The position numbers and the translations under genes are program-made. 24,783 bases of DNA, from NCBI GenBank assembly GCA_022784805.1, contig JALFYG010000150.1, forward strand, positions 1 to 24,783. Direction: 5' to 3'. The notes beneath the pieces are model-generated. The model was given only the letters and a program-made list of their open reading frames with translations, was not told the origin of the DNA and did not search any database. This DNA is from Spirochaetales bacterium. GTDB lineage: Bacteria; Spirochaetota; Spirochaetia; Sphaerochaetales; Sphaerochaetaceae. Shown here piece by piece: positions 7,334 to 14,514 of this stretch (the first letter of the stretch is position 1; each line of letters opens with the position of its first letter).

Positions 7334-7750
7334 ATGCATTGGCTTGTTTGGCTTTCAGCAGGGATTATCCTTGCCATATTGGAGGTGTTTACACCGGGAT
7401 TCTTTATCGTTGGAATTGGAGTCTCCATGGCAATCACTTCGATTCCTGCTGCTCTTGGGCTGCCATTCTGGGTTCAGCTTTTGGTGTTCGGCATAATGAT
7501 TTTGGTTTTCTTCATTCTTGTAAGGCCACTTGTGATGAAGATTCCTCACTCTGAGAGCAAGAAGAGTGGTATGGCGGCTTTGGTGGGAAAAGAAGGCGTT
7601 GTCGTGGAGCCCATCACCACACTCTCCGGGGGAAGAGTCAAAGTGGGTGGAGAAGTTTGGAAAGCAAAAAGTAGTGACGGGATAGAAAAAGATACTATAG
7701 TGATAATAACAGGCGTGGAGGGTGTGACACTCTCTGTCAGGAGGAAATGA
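7334..7750 (+). CDS. NfeD-like membrane protein, short form
   Basis: Small membrane protein of the NfeD family. The N-terminal half (about residues 1-68) holds three hydrophobic segments with the typical opening WLVWLSAGIILAILEVFTPGFF. The C-terminal half is a soluble OB-fold-like domain (GKEGVVVEPITTLSGGRVKVGGEVWKAKSSDG). At 138 residues it is the short class without the ClpP-like protease domain of long NfeD proteins. AGGAGG lies 5 bases before the ATG. The gene overlaps the next one, an SPFH protein; NfeD-SPFH pairs are a widely conserved operon thought to act in membrane microdomain organisation or membrane quality control. Confidence 0.9.
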   Translation: MHWLVWLSAGIILAILEVFTPGFFIVGIGVSMAITSIPAALGLPFWVQLLVFGIMILVFFILVRPLVMKIPHSESKKSGMAALVGKEGVVVEPITTLSGGRVKVGGEVWKAKSSDGIEKDTIVIITGVEGVTLSVRRK

Positions 7751-8733
7751 TGGCAGGAATCATTGTATTGATACTTTTGATAATTCTTTTGATCGTTATA
7801 CTGGTCAAAGGCTTTGTGATCGTAAGCCAGGGCGAGACCATGGTCATTGAGAGACTTGGAAAGTATTCCAGAACTCTCAATAGCGGCGTGAATATTCTTC
7901 TTCCTTTTATTGAGAAGCCAAGGGAGATTTTGTGGCGTACAAGTGCCATGATACAGGGAGAGAATAAGATTACTCCTACAAAGAAAGTCTCAAAGATTGA
8001 CCTCAGAGAGCAGGTTTACGATTACCCGAAGCAGAACGTAATCACAAAAGATAACGTAAACATCGAAATCGATGCCCTTCTTTATTTCCAGATTACAGAC
8101 CCAATGCGTGCAGTGTATGAAGTCGCGGATCTTCCAAATGCCATTGAGAAGCTTACCCAGACTACACTTCGTAACGTTATCGGAGAGCTGGAACTGGATG
8201 AGTCTCTCTCTTCCCGTGACACCATCAACACAAAGCTTACAAAGATTCTTGACGAAGCTACAGATAAGTGGGGCGTAAAGGTAAATAGAGTAGAGTTGAA
8301 GGACATTACTCCACCTAAAGAGATCAGAGAAACCATGGAAAAGCAGATGAGGGCTGAGAGAGACAGGCGTGCAGCAATTCTCATGGCCGAAGGTGACAAG
8401 CAATCAAAGATTCTTGAAGCTGAAGGTTTCAGGGAAAGTGAAGTCAATAAGGCTCAGGGAAAGAAAGACGCCGCCGTGTTGATGGCTGAAGGTGAAGCAG
8501 AGGCAAAGATTAAGAGAGCTGAGGCTGAAGCTGAAAGTATCAGAATCGTCACGGAGGCCTTTGGTAACCCGGAGGATGCCAGAAACTACCTTGTCGCCAT
8601 GAAATATATCGATACTCTTGGCTCCATGGTTACAGGACAGGATAATAAGGTTGTCTACATGCCATATGAGGCAACGGGAGTGCTTTCTTCATTGGGAACG
8701 ATGAAAGAACTTTTCCAAAAGAGTAATGGTTGA
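7750..8733 (+). CDS. SPFH/Band 7 (stomatin-like, slipin) membrane protein
   Basis: Membrane-anchored scaffold of the SPFH (stomatin/prohibitin/flotillin/HflK) superfamily. One N-terminal membrane segment (MAGIIVLILLIILLIVILV) is followed by the Band 7 domain (GETMVIERLGKYSRTLNSGVNILLPFIE; VITKDNVNIEIDALLYFQITD; VELKDITPPKEI). A long Ala/Glu-rich coiled coil with repeated EAE motifs comes next, then a C-terminal VVYMPYEATGVLSSLG stretch. Two adjacent ATGs exist at 7747 and 7750; I prefer 7750 because AGGAGG (7739-7744) is 5 bases away, against 2 for the first. Its start overlaps the nfeD stop (TGATG). It has 327 residues. These proteins oligomerise and often partner NfeD or FtsH proteases. Confidence 0.92.
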   Translation: MAGIIVLILLIILLIVILVKGFVIVSQGETMVIERLGKYSRTLNSGVNILLPFIEKPREILWRTSAMIQGENKITPTKKVSKIDLREQVYDYPKQNVITKDNVNIEIDALLYFQITDPMRAVYEVADLPNAIEKLTQTTLRNVIGELELDESLSSRDTINTKLTKILDEATDKWGVKVNRVELKDITPPKEIRETMEKQMRAERDRRAAILMAEGDKQSKILEAEGFRESEVNKAQGKKDAAVLMAEGEAEAKIKRAEAEAESIRIVTEAFGNPEDARNYLVAMKYIDTLGSMVTGQDNKVVYMPYEATGVLSSLGTMKELFQKSNG

Positions 8734-8790
8734 AATGGAGAAATAGATAACTCTGTTTATTCCAAAGAAACCTATTGATAAACACGTAAC

Positions 8791-8819
8791 AAAAATGCCC
8801 GTAGAATTGTCTGCGGGCA
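8791..8819 (-). terminator. Rho-independent terminator for the nucleobase permease gene
   Basis: A 10-bp stem (8796-8805 with 8810-8819, one G-T wobble) with a 4-base loop. Read on the minus strand it is followed by a run of T (the A-run 8791-8795). It lies about 85 bases past the permease stop. It may also stop the convergent SPFH transcript, though the plus-strand side has only a short T-run. Confidence 0.8.
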
Positions 8820-8841
8820 CTTTGGATAGATTGAAACTGTC

Positions 8842-8898
8842 AGGAGTCATATATCGTAGGGAAGCCTACCACAAAGCAGGGTGTTTTGTTCTACTCCT
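8842..8898 (-). other. Possible three-way-junction RNA fold in the permease 3' untranslated region
   Basis: A 6-bp closing helix (8842-8847 with 8893-8898) encloses two side-by-side 5-bp hairpins: 8856-8860 with 8865-8869, and 8871-8875 with 8885-8889. The whole 57-base fold lies between the permease stop at 8903 and its terminator. It does not match the purine riboswitch or hammerhead core as I know them. Such short helices could arise by chance. Confidence 0.25.
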
Positions 8899-8902
8899 AT
8901 GT

Positions 8903-10204
8903 TTATTCCTTCTCAGTCTTTGGAAGGATAATATTCAAGAGAATGGCGACGAGGGTTGCAACGACTACAGGAGACTTTGCAAATACCATTGTGACCCACT
9001 CCGGGAACTGGGACAAGGCTTCGGTGACCTGGCTGATTCCAACGCCCAAGGCAGCTGCCAGTCCTACTATAGATGTGTTTCTATGGTTCATCTCTCCTGT
9101 TGATACAAGCTTCATGCCTGTCATGGCGATAGATGAAAATACAGAGACTGTGGCTCCGCCTAGGACACACTGAGGGATAGTGGTCAAAAGAGCTGAGAAC
9201 TTCGGGACCAAGCCTGCAACCAAGAGCATTATGGCGGTCAAAGCAAAGACTCTTCTGTTGACTACCTTTGTAGTTGATACGATACCTACGTTCTGTGAAT
9301 ATGTGGCGGAAGGAAGACCTCCAAAGAGTGCAGAAGCCATATTAGATAAGCCATAAGCTACGATTCCGCCTCTGAGTTCCTTTCCAGTAGGTTCTCTATC
9401 CAATCCTCCCATTGTTGTTGCTGAGATATCACCGATAGCCTGTATGGCGTTAATTGCAAACAAAATCGAGAAAGAAGCTACTGCCGAGAACTCGAATTTA
9501 ATACCGAAAGGCATAAAACAAGGAAGAGAGAACCAAGTTGAATCTCTTATCTTTGATAGATCCACCATGCCGAAAGGAATGGAGATTATGTATCCGGCTA
9601 CTATTCCGATGAGGATGGATGCCAGTTTCACTATTCCCTTTCCAAAGTGGTTACAAGCAACAACAATCGATAGTGTGATTATTGCCACAAGCCAGTTCTG
9701 CCAGCTTCCGAAGTCAGGGCTTCCTGCGCCTCCTGCCATATATCTGATTGCTGTAGGGTATAGGGAGAGACCGATGGTGAAGACGACGGTACCTGTAATA
9801 AGTGGAGGGAAGAACTTCTGAATCTTTGTGGCGAACACTCCCACAAGGGCGGCAACTGCTCCTCCCACTATTTGGGCTCCGAATACTTCCGCTATTCCAA
9901 ATCCCATTACAATAGCCTGCATTGATGCAAGGTATGCAAAAGAGACTCCCATGACCAATGGAAGCTTGGCTCCCCAAAATAGCTCGATGAATGTCATCAA
10001 GGCAGCGGTTACAAGTGAAGACTGGATTAAGAGTACGCTTTCACTTTGTGACATCCCGGCAAGAGCTGAGAGGATGATAGCTGGTGTGACGGAGCCTACG
10101 ATCATGGCAAAAAGATGCTGGACTGCCATAGGTAGGGAATAACGAAGAGGAGGCAGAGCTCCGTTTATATCAAAGAGTAATGATTTGTCTTTTTTCTGGG
10201 CCAT
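8903..10204 (-). CDS. Nucleobase:cation symporter-2 (xanthine/uracil permease family)
   Basis: Twelve-to-fourteen-segment membrane transporter of the NCS2/NAT family, importing xanthine, uracil or a related base with a cation. Numbering from the ATG at 10213, visible hallmarks are the TM1 histidine in MAVQHLFAM (His33), AIGDISATTMGG in TM8, and the NAT signature SQNVGIVSTTKVVNRR (307-308 QN). A Gln-Asn pair there is typical of xanthine/urate transporters; uracil transporters tend to have Glu-Asn. The TM8 position before AIGD reads Gln258 rather than the expected Glu. I start it at the ATG at 10204: neither it nor the ATG at 10213 (three codons earlier) has a Shine-Dalgarno, and a TTGATT-16-TATTAT promoter on the minus strand (10234-10239, 10212-10217) would begin transcription near 10204. 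It is transcribed alone. Confidence 0.88.
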   Translation of the reverse strand: MAQKKDKSLLFDINGALPPLRYSLPMAVQHLFAMIVGSVTPAIILSALAGMSQSESVLLIQSSLVTAALMTFIELFWGAKLPLVMGVSFAYLASMQAIVMGFGIAEVFGAQIVGGAVAALVGVFATKIQKFFPPLITGTVVFTIGLSLYPTAIRYMAGGAGSPDFGSWQNWLVAIITLSIVVACNHFGKGIVKLASILIGIVAGYIISIPFGMVDLSKIRDSTWFSLPCFMPFGIKFEFSAVASFSILFAINAIQAIGDISATTMGGLDREPTGKELRGGIVAYGLSNMASALFGGLPSATYSQNVGIVSTTKVVNRRVFALTAIMLLVAGLVPKFSALLTTIPQCVLGGATVSVFSSIAMTGMKLVSTGEMNHRNTSIVGLAAALGVGISQVTEALSQFPEWVTMVFAKSPVVVATLVAILLNIILPKTEKE

Positions 10205-10382
10205 GATTTTCATAATAACGGGTTTGTGTAATAAATCAATAAAATATTTGGCTTTTGCAAAAAATTGTTAAATTACTTTTAGTATTACATAAAAGATTAT
10301 TAATATTTTTATGTATACATCAAAATTTAGATTACTATTTATGTGGTTTTCGTTAATTGAGCACTCTTCTTTTTAGATAAAG

Positions 10383-10402
10383 CGCAACAAAACGCAACAA
10401 AT
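10383..10402 (+). repeat. Tandem 10-base direct repeat, candidate operator
   Basis: CGCAACAAAA at 10383-10392 is followed directly by CGCAACAAAT at 10393-10402. The repeats lie one helical turn apart on the same face of the DNA, 29 bases upstream of the candidate -35 box. This is a layout typical of an activator or repressor site. They are GC-richer than their surroundings. Confidence 0.4.
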
Positions 10403-10430
10403 ATTACTTTTTATTTCCCAAATACATGAT

Positions 10431-10458
10431 TTGAATCTTTATGCATTATTTATACAAT
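10431..10458 (+). promoter_or_regulatory. Candidate promoter of the TrpXYZ-type ABC operon
   Basis: TTGAAT (10431-10436), 16-base spacer, TACAAT (10453-10458). Transcription would start near 10465, giving a structured leader of about 105 bases. A second TTGACT at 10466-10471 lacks a good -10 box and instead forms part of a hairpin. Confidence 0.45.
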
Positions 10459-10466
10459 AATCTCAT

Positions 10467-10560
10467 TGACTAAAGGCTTTTATGAGAGTTAAGCTAGTCA
10501 TAGTTGTCTTAGGACAACTTTCTTTCTTGTATTTTTTGCTGTATTGAGGAATACAGCGAA
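10467..10560 (+). promoter_or_regulatory. Structured mRNA leader with three consecutive hairpins
   Basis: Hairpin A: TGACTA (10467-10472) with TAGTCA (10495-10500), continued by GCTT/AAGC after a 3-base bulge. Hairpin B: 10502-10508 with 10513-10519 (7 bp, loop TTAG), followed by a T-rich tract (10519-10537) resembling an intrinsic terminator. Hairpin C: 10535-10545 with 10550-10560, including one G-T pair; its 3' arm runs into the AAGGGG ribosome binding site (10559-10564). The order suggests control by attenuation at B and masking of the ribosome site at C. It matches no riboswitch class that I know. Confidence 0.45.
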
Positions 10561-10569
10561 GGGGTTAAT

Positions 10570-11526
10570 ATGAAAAAACTTATCGTCATGTCATTGGTTC
10601 TCGCCCTTGTTTCTGGTTTTGTCTTTGCTCAGGGCGCACAGGAAGGTCAAGGTGCAAAGTGGACAGTAGGTATCTGTCAGCTCGTTCAGCATCCTGCACT
10701 TGATGCAGCTACTCAGGGCTTCAAAGATGCTCTTGTAAAGGGGCTCGGTGATGATGTTAAGATCGATGAACAGAACGCAAGTGGTGAACCTGCTAACTGT
10801 TCTACTATTGTCAATGGTTTTGTTGCCAAGAACGTTGATTTGATTCTTGCAAACGCTACAGCTCCTCTCCAGGCAGCTGCAAGTGCTACAAGCACAATCC
10901 CAGTTCTTGGAACTTCTATTACTGACTATGCTTCTGCTCTTGAGATTTCTGGTTGGACAGGAACAGTCGGAACAAACGTTTCCGGTACATCTGACCTTGC
11001 TCCTCTCTCAGAACAGGCTGCTATGATCAAGGAACTTTTCCCAGAAGCAAAGAAGGTTGGTATCCTCTTCTGCTCAAGCGAAGCTAACTCTGTTTATCAG
11101 GTTGAAGAAATGGAGAAGTATCTTGCTGCTCTCTCTATCCAGGCAGAAAGATTCTCCTTCACAGATACAAACGATGTCGCATCTGTTGCTCAGAAAGCAG
11201 CTGACTCTTCTGATGTCATCTACATTCCTACAGACAACACAGCAGCTTCCAACACAGAAGCTATTGCAAACGTCGTAATCCCAGCTAAGACTCCAGTTGT
11301 TGCAGGTGAAGAAGGTATCTGTTCAGGCTGTGGTGTTGCAACACTCTCAATCAGCTACTATGATATCGGATATGCTACAGGTGAGATGGCAGTTTCTATC
11401 CTTAAGGATGGTGCTGACGTTTCAAAGATGCCAGTCCAGTATGCTCCTCAGGTCACCAAGAAGTACAACGCATCTATCTGCGCTCAGCTTGGAATCGAGG
11501 CTCCAGAAGGATACGAGGCTATCTAA
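10570..11526 (+). CDS. ABC transporter substrate-binding protein, TrpX-like family
   Basis: Periplasmic binding protein of the 'ABC transporter substrate binding protein' family (PF04392; type-1 periplasmic fold), which includes the tryptophan/tyrosine-binding TrpX of streptococci. A signal peptide (MKKLIVMSLVLALVSGFVFA) is cut before QGAQEG, without a lipobox cysteine. The mature start WTVGICQLVQHPALDAATQGFKDAL is characteristic of the family, as are LGTSITDYASAL, KKVGILFCSSEANS, VIYIPTDNTAASN and GVATLSISYYDIGYATGEMA. It has 318 residues, the normal length. AAGGGG lies 5 bases before the ATG, at the foot of a hairpin. First gene of a binding protein-permease-ATPase operon. Ligand: an aromatic amino acid is plausible by family, not proven. 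Confidence 0.87.
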   Translation: MKKLIVMSLVLALVSGFVFAQGAQEGQGAKWTVGICQLVQHPALDAATQGFKDALVKGLGDDVKIDEQNASGEPANCSTIVNGFVAKNVDLILANATAPLQAAASATSTIPVLGTSITDYASALEISGWTGTVGTNVSGTSDLAPLSEQAAMIKELFPEAKKVGILFCSSEANSVYQVEEMEKYLAALSIQAERFSFTDTNDVASVAQKAADSSDVIYIPTDNTAASNTEAIANVVIPAKTPVVAGEEGICSGCGVATLSISYYDIGYATGEMAVSILKDGADVSKMPVQYAPQVTKKYNASICAQLGIEAPEGYEAI

Positions 11527-11555
11527 GCAAATACTAAAATTATCAGGGGAAAGTG

Positions 11556-12473
11556 ATGGGTTCACTTATCAATGCACTTCCGGGTGCTGTTTCACAAGGT
11601 CTAGTCTGGGGCATTATGGCTCTAGGTGTATATGTCACCTACCGCATTCTTGATGTGGCAGACCTGACAGTCGACGGTTCTTTGGCTACAGGCGGAGCAG
11701 TATGTGTAATGATGATCCGCGCTGGAATCAATCCTTGGGTTGCCCTATTGGCAGCCCTTGTCGCCGGAGGAGTTGCGGGACTTGTCACTGCTCTTCTTCA
11801 TACAAAGTGTGGAATTCCTGCCATTTTGGCGGGAATTCTTACGCAGCTTGCCCTCTATTCCACAAACTTGAGAATAATGGGCGGCAAGTCTAACCAGCCA
11901 GTAAGCGTTGACAAATATAATCTTATAGTAAGCCAGCGTTATGTCAGAGAGGTTTCTCTCTCTAACCCGATGATTCCTATTCTTATTGTTTTGGCTGTAA
12001 TTATCGGTGCCCTTTATTGGTTCTTCGGAACAGAAAAGGGATGCTCTATCAGAGCTACCGGTGCCAATAAGAATATGGCTAGGGCTCAGGGTATCAATCC
12101 AGATAACGATATTATCCTGGGTCTCGTACTTTCCAACGCTCTTGTTGCTCTCTCCGGAGCCTTGATCGCCCAGTATCAGGGTGCCGTGGATGTAAACATG
12201 GGTAGAGGTGCAATCGTCATCGGTTTGGCTGCCGTAATCATCGGTGAAGTAGTCTTTAAGAAGATTAAGCACAACTTCGCAGGTACTCTTGTTTTTGTAA
12301 CTTTGGGTGCAGTAATCTACTACATCGTCATTCAGATTACTCTTCTCCTCGGTCTCAACACAAACGACCTGAAACTTATCACTGCAGTAATCGTCGGACT
12401 CTTCCTTGCCCTTCCATATTGGAAAGGAAAGATTAGTGACAGAAATAGCAGAAAGGTGGTGAAGAATGCTTGA
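11556..12473 (+). CDS. ABC transporter permease, TrpY-like
   Basis: Inner-membrane permease of the BPD_transp_2 family that partners TrpX-like binding proteins. Family stretches include GLVWGIMALGVYVTYRILDVADLTVDGSLATGGA near the N-terminus, GILTQLALYSTNLRIMGGKSNQPV, and the ATPase-facing segment RATGANKNMARAQGIN. About eight hydrophobic segments over 305 residues. I start at the ATG at 11556, 5 bases after AGGGGA; a GTG directly before it is less well spaced. The 3' end overlaps the ATPase gene by 8 bases. Confidence 0.88.
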   Translation: MGSLINALPGAVSQGLVWGIMALGVYVTYRILDVADLTVDGSLATGGAVCVMMIRAGINPWVALLAALVAGGVAGLVTALLHTKCGIPAILAGILTQLALYSTNLRIMGGKSNQPVSVDKYNLIVSQRYVREVSLSNPMIPILIVLAVIIGALYWFFGTEKGCSIRATGANKNMARAQGINPDNDIILGLVLSNALVALSGALIAQYQGAVDVNMGRGAIVIGLAAVIIGEVVFKKIKHNFAGTLVFVTLGAVIYYIVIQITLLLGLNTNDLKLITAVIVGLFLALPYWKGKISDRNSRKVVKNA

Positions 12474-13260
12474 GCTGAAGAATATTTCCAAAACATTCAA
12501 CAAGGGCACAGTCAACGCCAAGACTGCCCTGGATAATCTCTCTCTTACACTTAATGATGGAGATTTTATTACAGTAATCGGTGGTAACGGAGCAGGTAAG
12601 TCTACAATGCTCAATGCCATTGCAGGTGTATTTCGTGTAGATGAAGGTAGTATCATCGCTGATGGTGTTGATATCACTTATTTGCCGGATTATAAGAGAG
12701 CAAGTATTCTTGGAAGAGTATTCCAGGATCCTATGATGGGTACCAACCCTAATATGATGATTGAAGAGAATATGGCTCTTGCCATGCGCCGTGGCCAGAG
12801 ACGCGGCTTGAAGTGGGGTATCACACAGAAAGAGAGAGAATTCTATCATGAACAGCTAAAGCTCTTGAAACTGGGACTTGAAGATAGACTTACAACAAAG
12901 GTTGGTCTTCTTTCCGGTGGACAGAGACAGGCTCTCACTCTTTTGATGGCAACACTTAAGAAGCCAAAGGTTCTTCTTCTTGACGAGCACACAGCAGCTT
13001 TGGACCCTAAGACAGCTGAAAAGGTCTTGGAGATGTCCGATAGAGTTGTCGAAGAGAACCATCTCACCACTCTTATGGTCACACACAACATGAGAGATGC
13101 AATCGCTCATGGTAACAGATTGATCATGATGGATGCCGGCCGTATCGTTGTAGATATCAAGGGCGAGGATAAGAAGAAATTGACGGTGCCGGATTTGATG
13201 GCCCTCTTCTCCAAAGCCAGCGGCAGCACCGAAGCAAATGACAAGATGCTTCTTGGCTGA
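12466..13260 (+). CDS. ABC transporter ATP-binding protein, TrpZ-like
   Basis: ATPase that powers the TrpXYZ-type importer. It has Walker A GGNGAGKST, Q-loop region GRVFQDPMMGTNPNM, signature LSGGQRQALTL, Walker B LLLDEHTAALDPKTA and H-loop VTHNMRDA. The DEHTAALDP version of the D-loop region is usual in this subfamily. It has 264 residues, normal length. AGGTGG lies upstream of the start inside the permease gene, and the two genes overlap by 8 bases. The operon ends at the hairpin just downstream. Confidence 0.9.
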   Translation: MLELKNISKTFNKGTVNAKTALDNLSLTLNDGDFITVIGGNGAGKSTMLNAIAGVFRVDEGSIIADGVDITYLPDYKRASILGRVFQDPMMGTNPNMMIEENMALAMRRGQRRGLKWGITQKEREFYHEQLKLLKLGLEDRLTTKVGLLSGGQRQALTLLMATLKKPKVLLLDEHTAALDPKTAEKVLEMSDRVVEENHLTTLMVTHNMRDAIAHGNRLIMMDAGRIVVDIKGEDKKKLTVPDLMALFSKASGSTEANDKMLLG

Positions 13261-13262
13261 TG

Positions 13263-13300
13263 AAAAAGACCCTGTTCCAAAAATGGTTCAGGGCCTTTAC
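13263..13300. terminator. Bidirectional terminator between the TrpXYZ-type operon and the FtsH-like gene
   Basis: An imperfect stem: CCCTG (13270-13274) with CAGGG (13289-13293), and CC with GG across a T-T mismatch. The outer part pairs A-rich with T-rich sequence. On the plus strand CTTTACTTTT follows; on the minus strand CTTTTTC follows. It sits 2 bases after the ATPase stop and 4 bases beyond the stop of the convergent gene. Confidence 0.75.
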
Positions 13301-13304
13301 TTTT

Positions 13305-14453
13305 CTAGTTCTTCTTTATCTTAATATTAAGTTTCTCTCTGCATTTGCCAGCTGAAGCAATAATACATTCTATGGTTATGGTCTCTTTGTTGTAGGCCTT
13401 TCTTATTTCTTCAGCTTCCCTTAGTACGCTTTCAATGGCTGCAGATGAGAGGCCGTCGAAAACTGTAGAGAGTATCTCCGGGGTAAGTTCTGATGAGAAA
13501 GTCTTATCCTTTCCATAGATTTTCAAGAGTTCCATTCTTGTCTTGTGGTCTGGGTTGGAAATAGTGTACTTGAGATCAAATCTACCTGGTCTGATTAAGG
13601 CTGGATCCAGTGATTGGAATGAGTTTGTTGCGGCTACTACCAAGACTCCGTTTCCGCCGCTGAAGCCATCCATTTCATTGAGAAGGGTAGTAAGTATTCT
13701 ATTGTTTTCCTTGTCTATGCCGCTTCCTGCATAGTTTCTCTTTTCACCAATGGAATCAAACTCGTCGATAAAGATGATACAAGGCTTCTTGTTTCTTGCC
13801 TTTTTAAAGAGCATCTTAACCTTCATTGCTCCCAGTCCCATTACTGCACCTTGGAAATCTGCACCTTTTGTGGCAATGAAGTTTACCCCTGATTCCTCTG
13901 CCAGTGCACGGGCAAAGAGAGTCTTTCCATTTCCCGGAGGGCCTTCAAGGATGATTCCTTTGATCTTTTTCTTTCCTTCCTTGGTGTCTCTCATCTCTTT
14001 TACGATACTTTCCATGTCTTTCTTCACTTCATTCATTCCAGCTATATCGGAGAAGTGGACTCCTGTATGGTGGACTGTATGGAAGGTGGAGGAGTACCAG
14101 GAGAGGGCTTTGTAGATGGCAAAGACAAAGAGGGCAAGGAAAATGACATTAAAGAGTGTGTTCAACACATCGTCCAATGTAGTGGTTTCATCAGAGACAG
14201 ATATACCTTTTTCCATCATATCTTTCTTGAATGTCGGATAGTCAGGATTCGGGACAGAGAGAGTCTTTCCTTCACTCTTTACTTTCAGGGTATCACCCTC
14301 GATTTGAATTGATTCCACTTTTCCTTCTTCAACCAGGAGAGAGAACTCCGGGAAGGATGTCTTTGTGGAAAAATCGAAGACATCAAAAGAAAATAGAACC
14401 AATAGGGCTGCCAAGACCAATAAAACAAGCAATAACGGAGTTTTTCTTTTCAT
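13305..14453 (-). CDS. FtsH-like membrane AAA ATPase lacking the M41 protease domain
   Basis: Membrane-bound AAA ATPase with the front half of FtsH only. The 382 residues comprise TM1 (about 6-22), an FtsH-type periplasmic domain (about 33-88), TM2 (about 98-118) and one AAA module: Walker A GPPGNGKT (171-178), Walker B IIFIDE (226-231), sensor-1 AATN (Asn277) and arginine fingers RPGR (288, 291). FtsH is normally over 600 residues with a zinc-protease HEAGH motif; here the protein ends after the AAA lid and a terminator follows at once, so there is no room for it. The usual pore motif FVG reads VMG (204-206), losing the substrate-gripping Phe. The ATPase motifs look intact. The ATG at 14453 starts a clean TM1; an upstream GGAG is too far for a normal Shine-Dalgarno. 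Divergent from the permease gene across 61 bases. Confidence 0.88.
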   Translation of the reverse strand: MKRKTPLLLVLLVLAALLVLFSFDVFDFSTKTSFPEFSLLVEEGKVESIQIEGDTLKVKSEGKTLSVPNPDYPTFKKDMMEKGISVSDETTTLDDVLNTLFNVIFLALFVFAIYKALSWYSSTFHTVHHTGVHFSDIAGMNEVKKDMESIVKEMRDTKEGKKKIKGIILEGPPGNGKTLFARALAEESGVNFIATKGADFQGAVMGLGAMKVKMLFKKARNKKPCIIFIDEFDSIGEKRNYAGSGIDKENNRILTTLLNEMDGFSGGNGVLVVAATNSFQSLDPALIRPGRFDLKYTISNPDHKTRMELLKIYGKDKTFSSELTPEILSTVFDGLSSAAIESVLREAEEIRKAYNKETITIECIIASAGKCREKLNIKIKKN

Positions 14454-14514
14454 AGTGAAAAAGGTAACTCCATTTTGCCTTGCAGGGAAAGAGTTAAGGG
14501 GCGAAAATAAAACT

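Larger units (their letters stand above)
10205..10569. other. Divergent regulatory region between the nucleobase permease and the TrpXYZ-type system
   Basis: About 365 AT-rich bases without an ORF of note. On the minus side it contains a TTGATT/TATTAT promoter for the permease. On the plus side it contains a tandem 10-base repeat (10383-10402), a candidate promoter (10431-10458) and a leader with three consecutive hairpins (10467-10560). I recognise no purine riboswitch, T-box or other known leader. Confidence 0.55.

Noticed and set aside
9444..10142. Plus-strand open frames (9444-9821 and 9828-10142) across the nucleobase permease gene
   Set aside because: They are antisense to a gene with clear NCS2 motifs, and their translations show no family pattern.
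10466..10494. TTGACT-17-TTAAGC as the promoter of the TrpXYZ-type operon
   Set aside because: The -10 match is poor and the segment forms a hairpin; TTGAAT-16-TACAAT slightly upstream is a better fit.
10205..10569. Purine riboswitch or T-box leader
   Set aside because: I found none of the conserved core elements of a purine aptamer, nor a T-box sequence (TGGNACCGCG type). The hairpins seen are a different arrangement.
11745..12677. A 310-codon open frame on the minus strand
   Set aside because: It lies antisense to the TrpY-like permease and TrpZ-like ATPase, both of which have full family motifs. Its translation is low-complexity and Ser/Asn-rich with no recognisable domain, and it has no suitable start signal.
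13261..13304. A frameshifted M41 protease domain downstream of the FtsH-like gene
   Set aside because: Only a terminator lies there, followed by the convergent ATPase gene; no HEAGH-type motif was seen in any frame.
14365..14514. A longer N-terminus for the amino acid permease
   Set aside because: The extra 50 residues are polar, Asn/Lys-rich, mostly antisense to the FtsH-like gene, and precede the normal first helix of the family.
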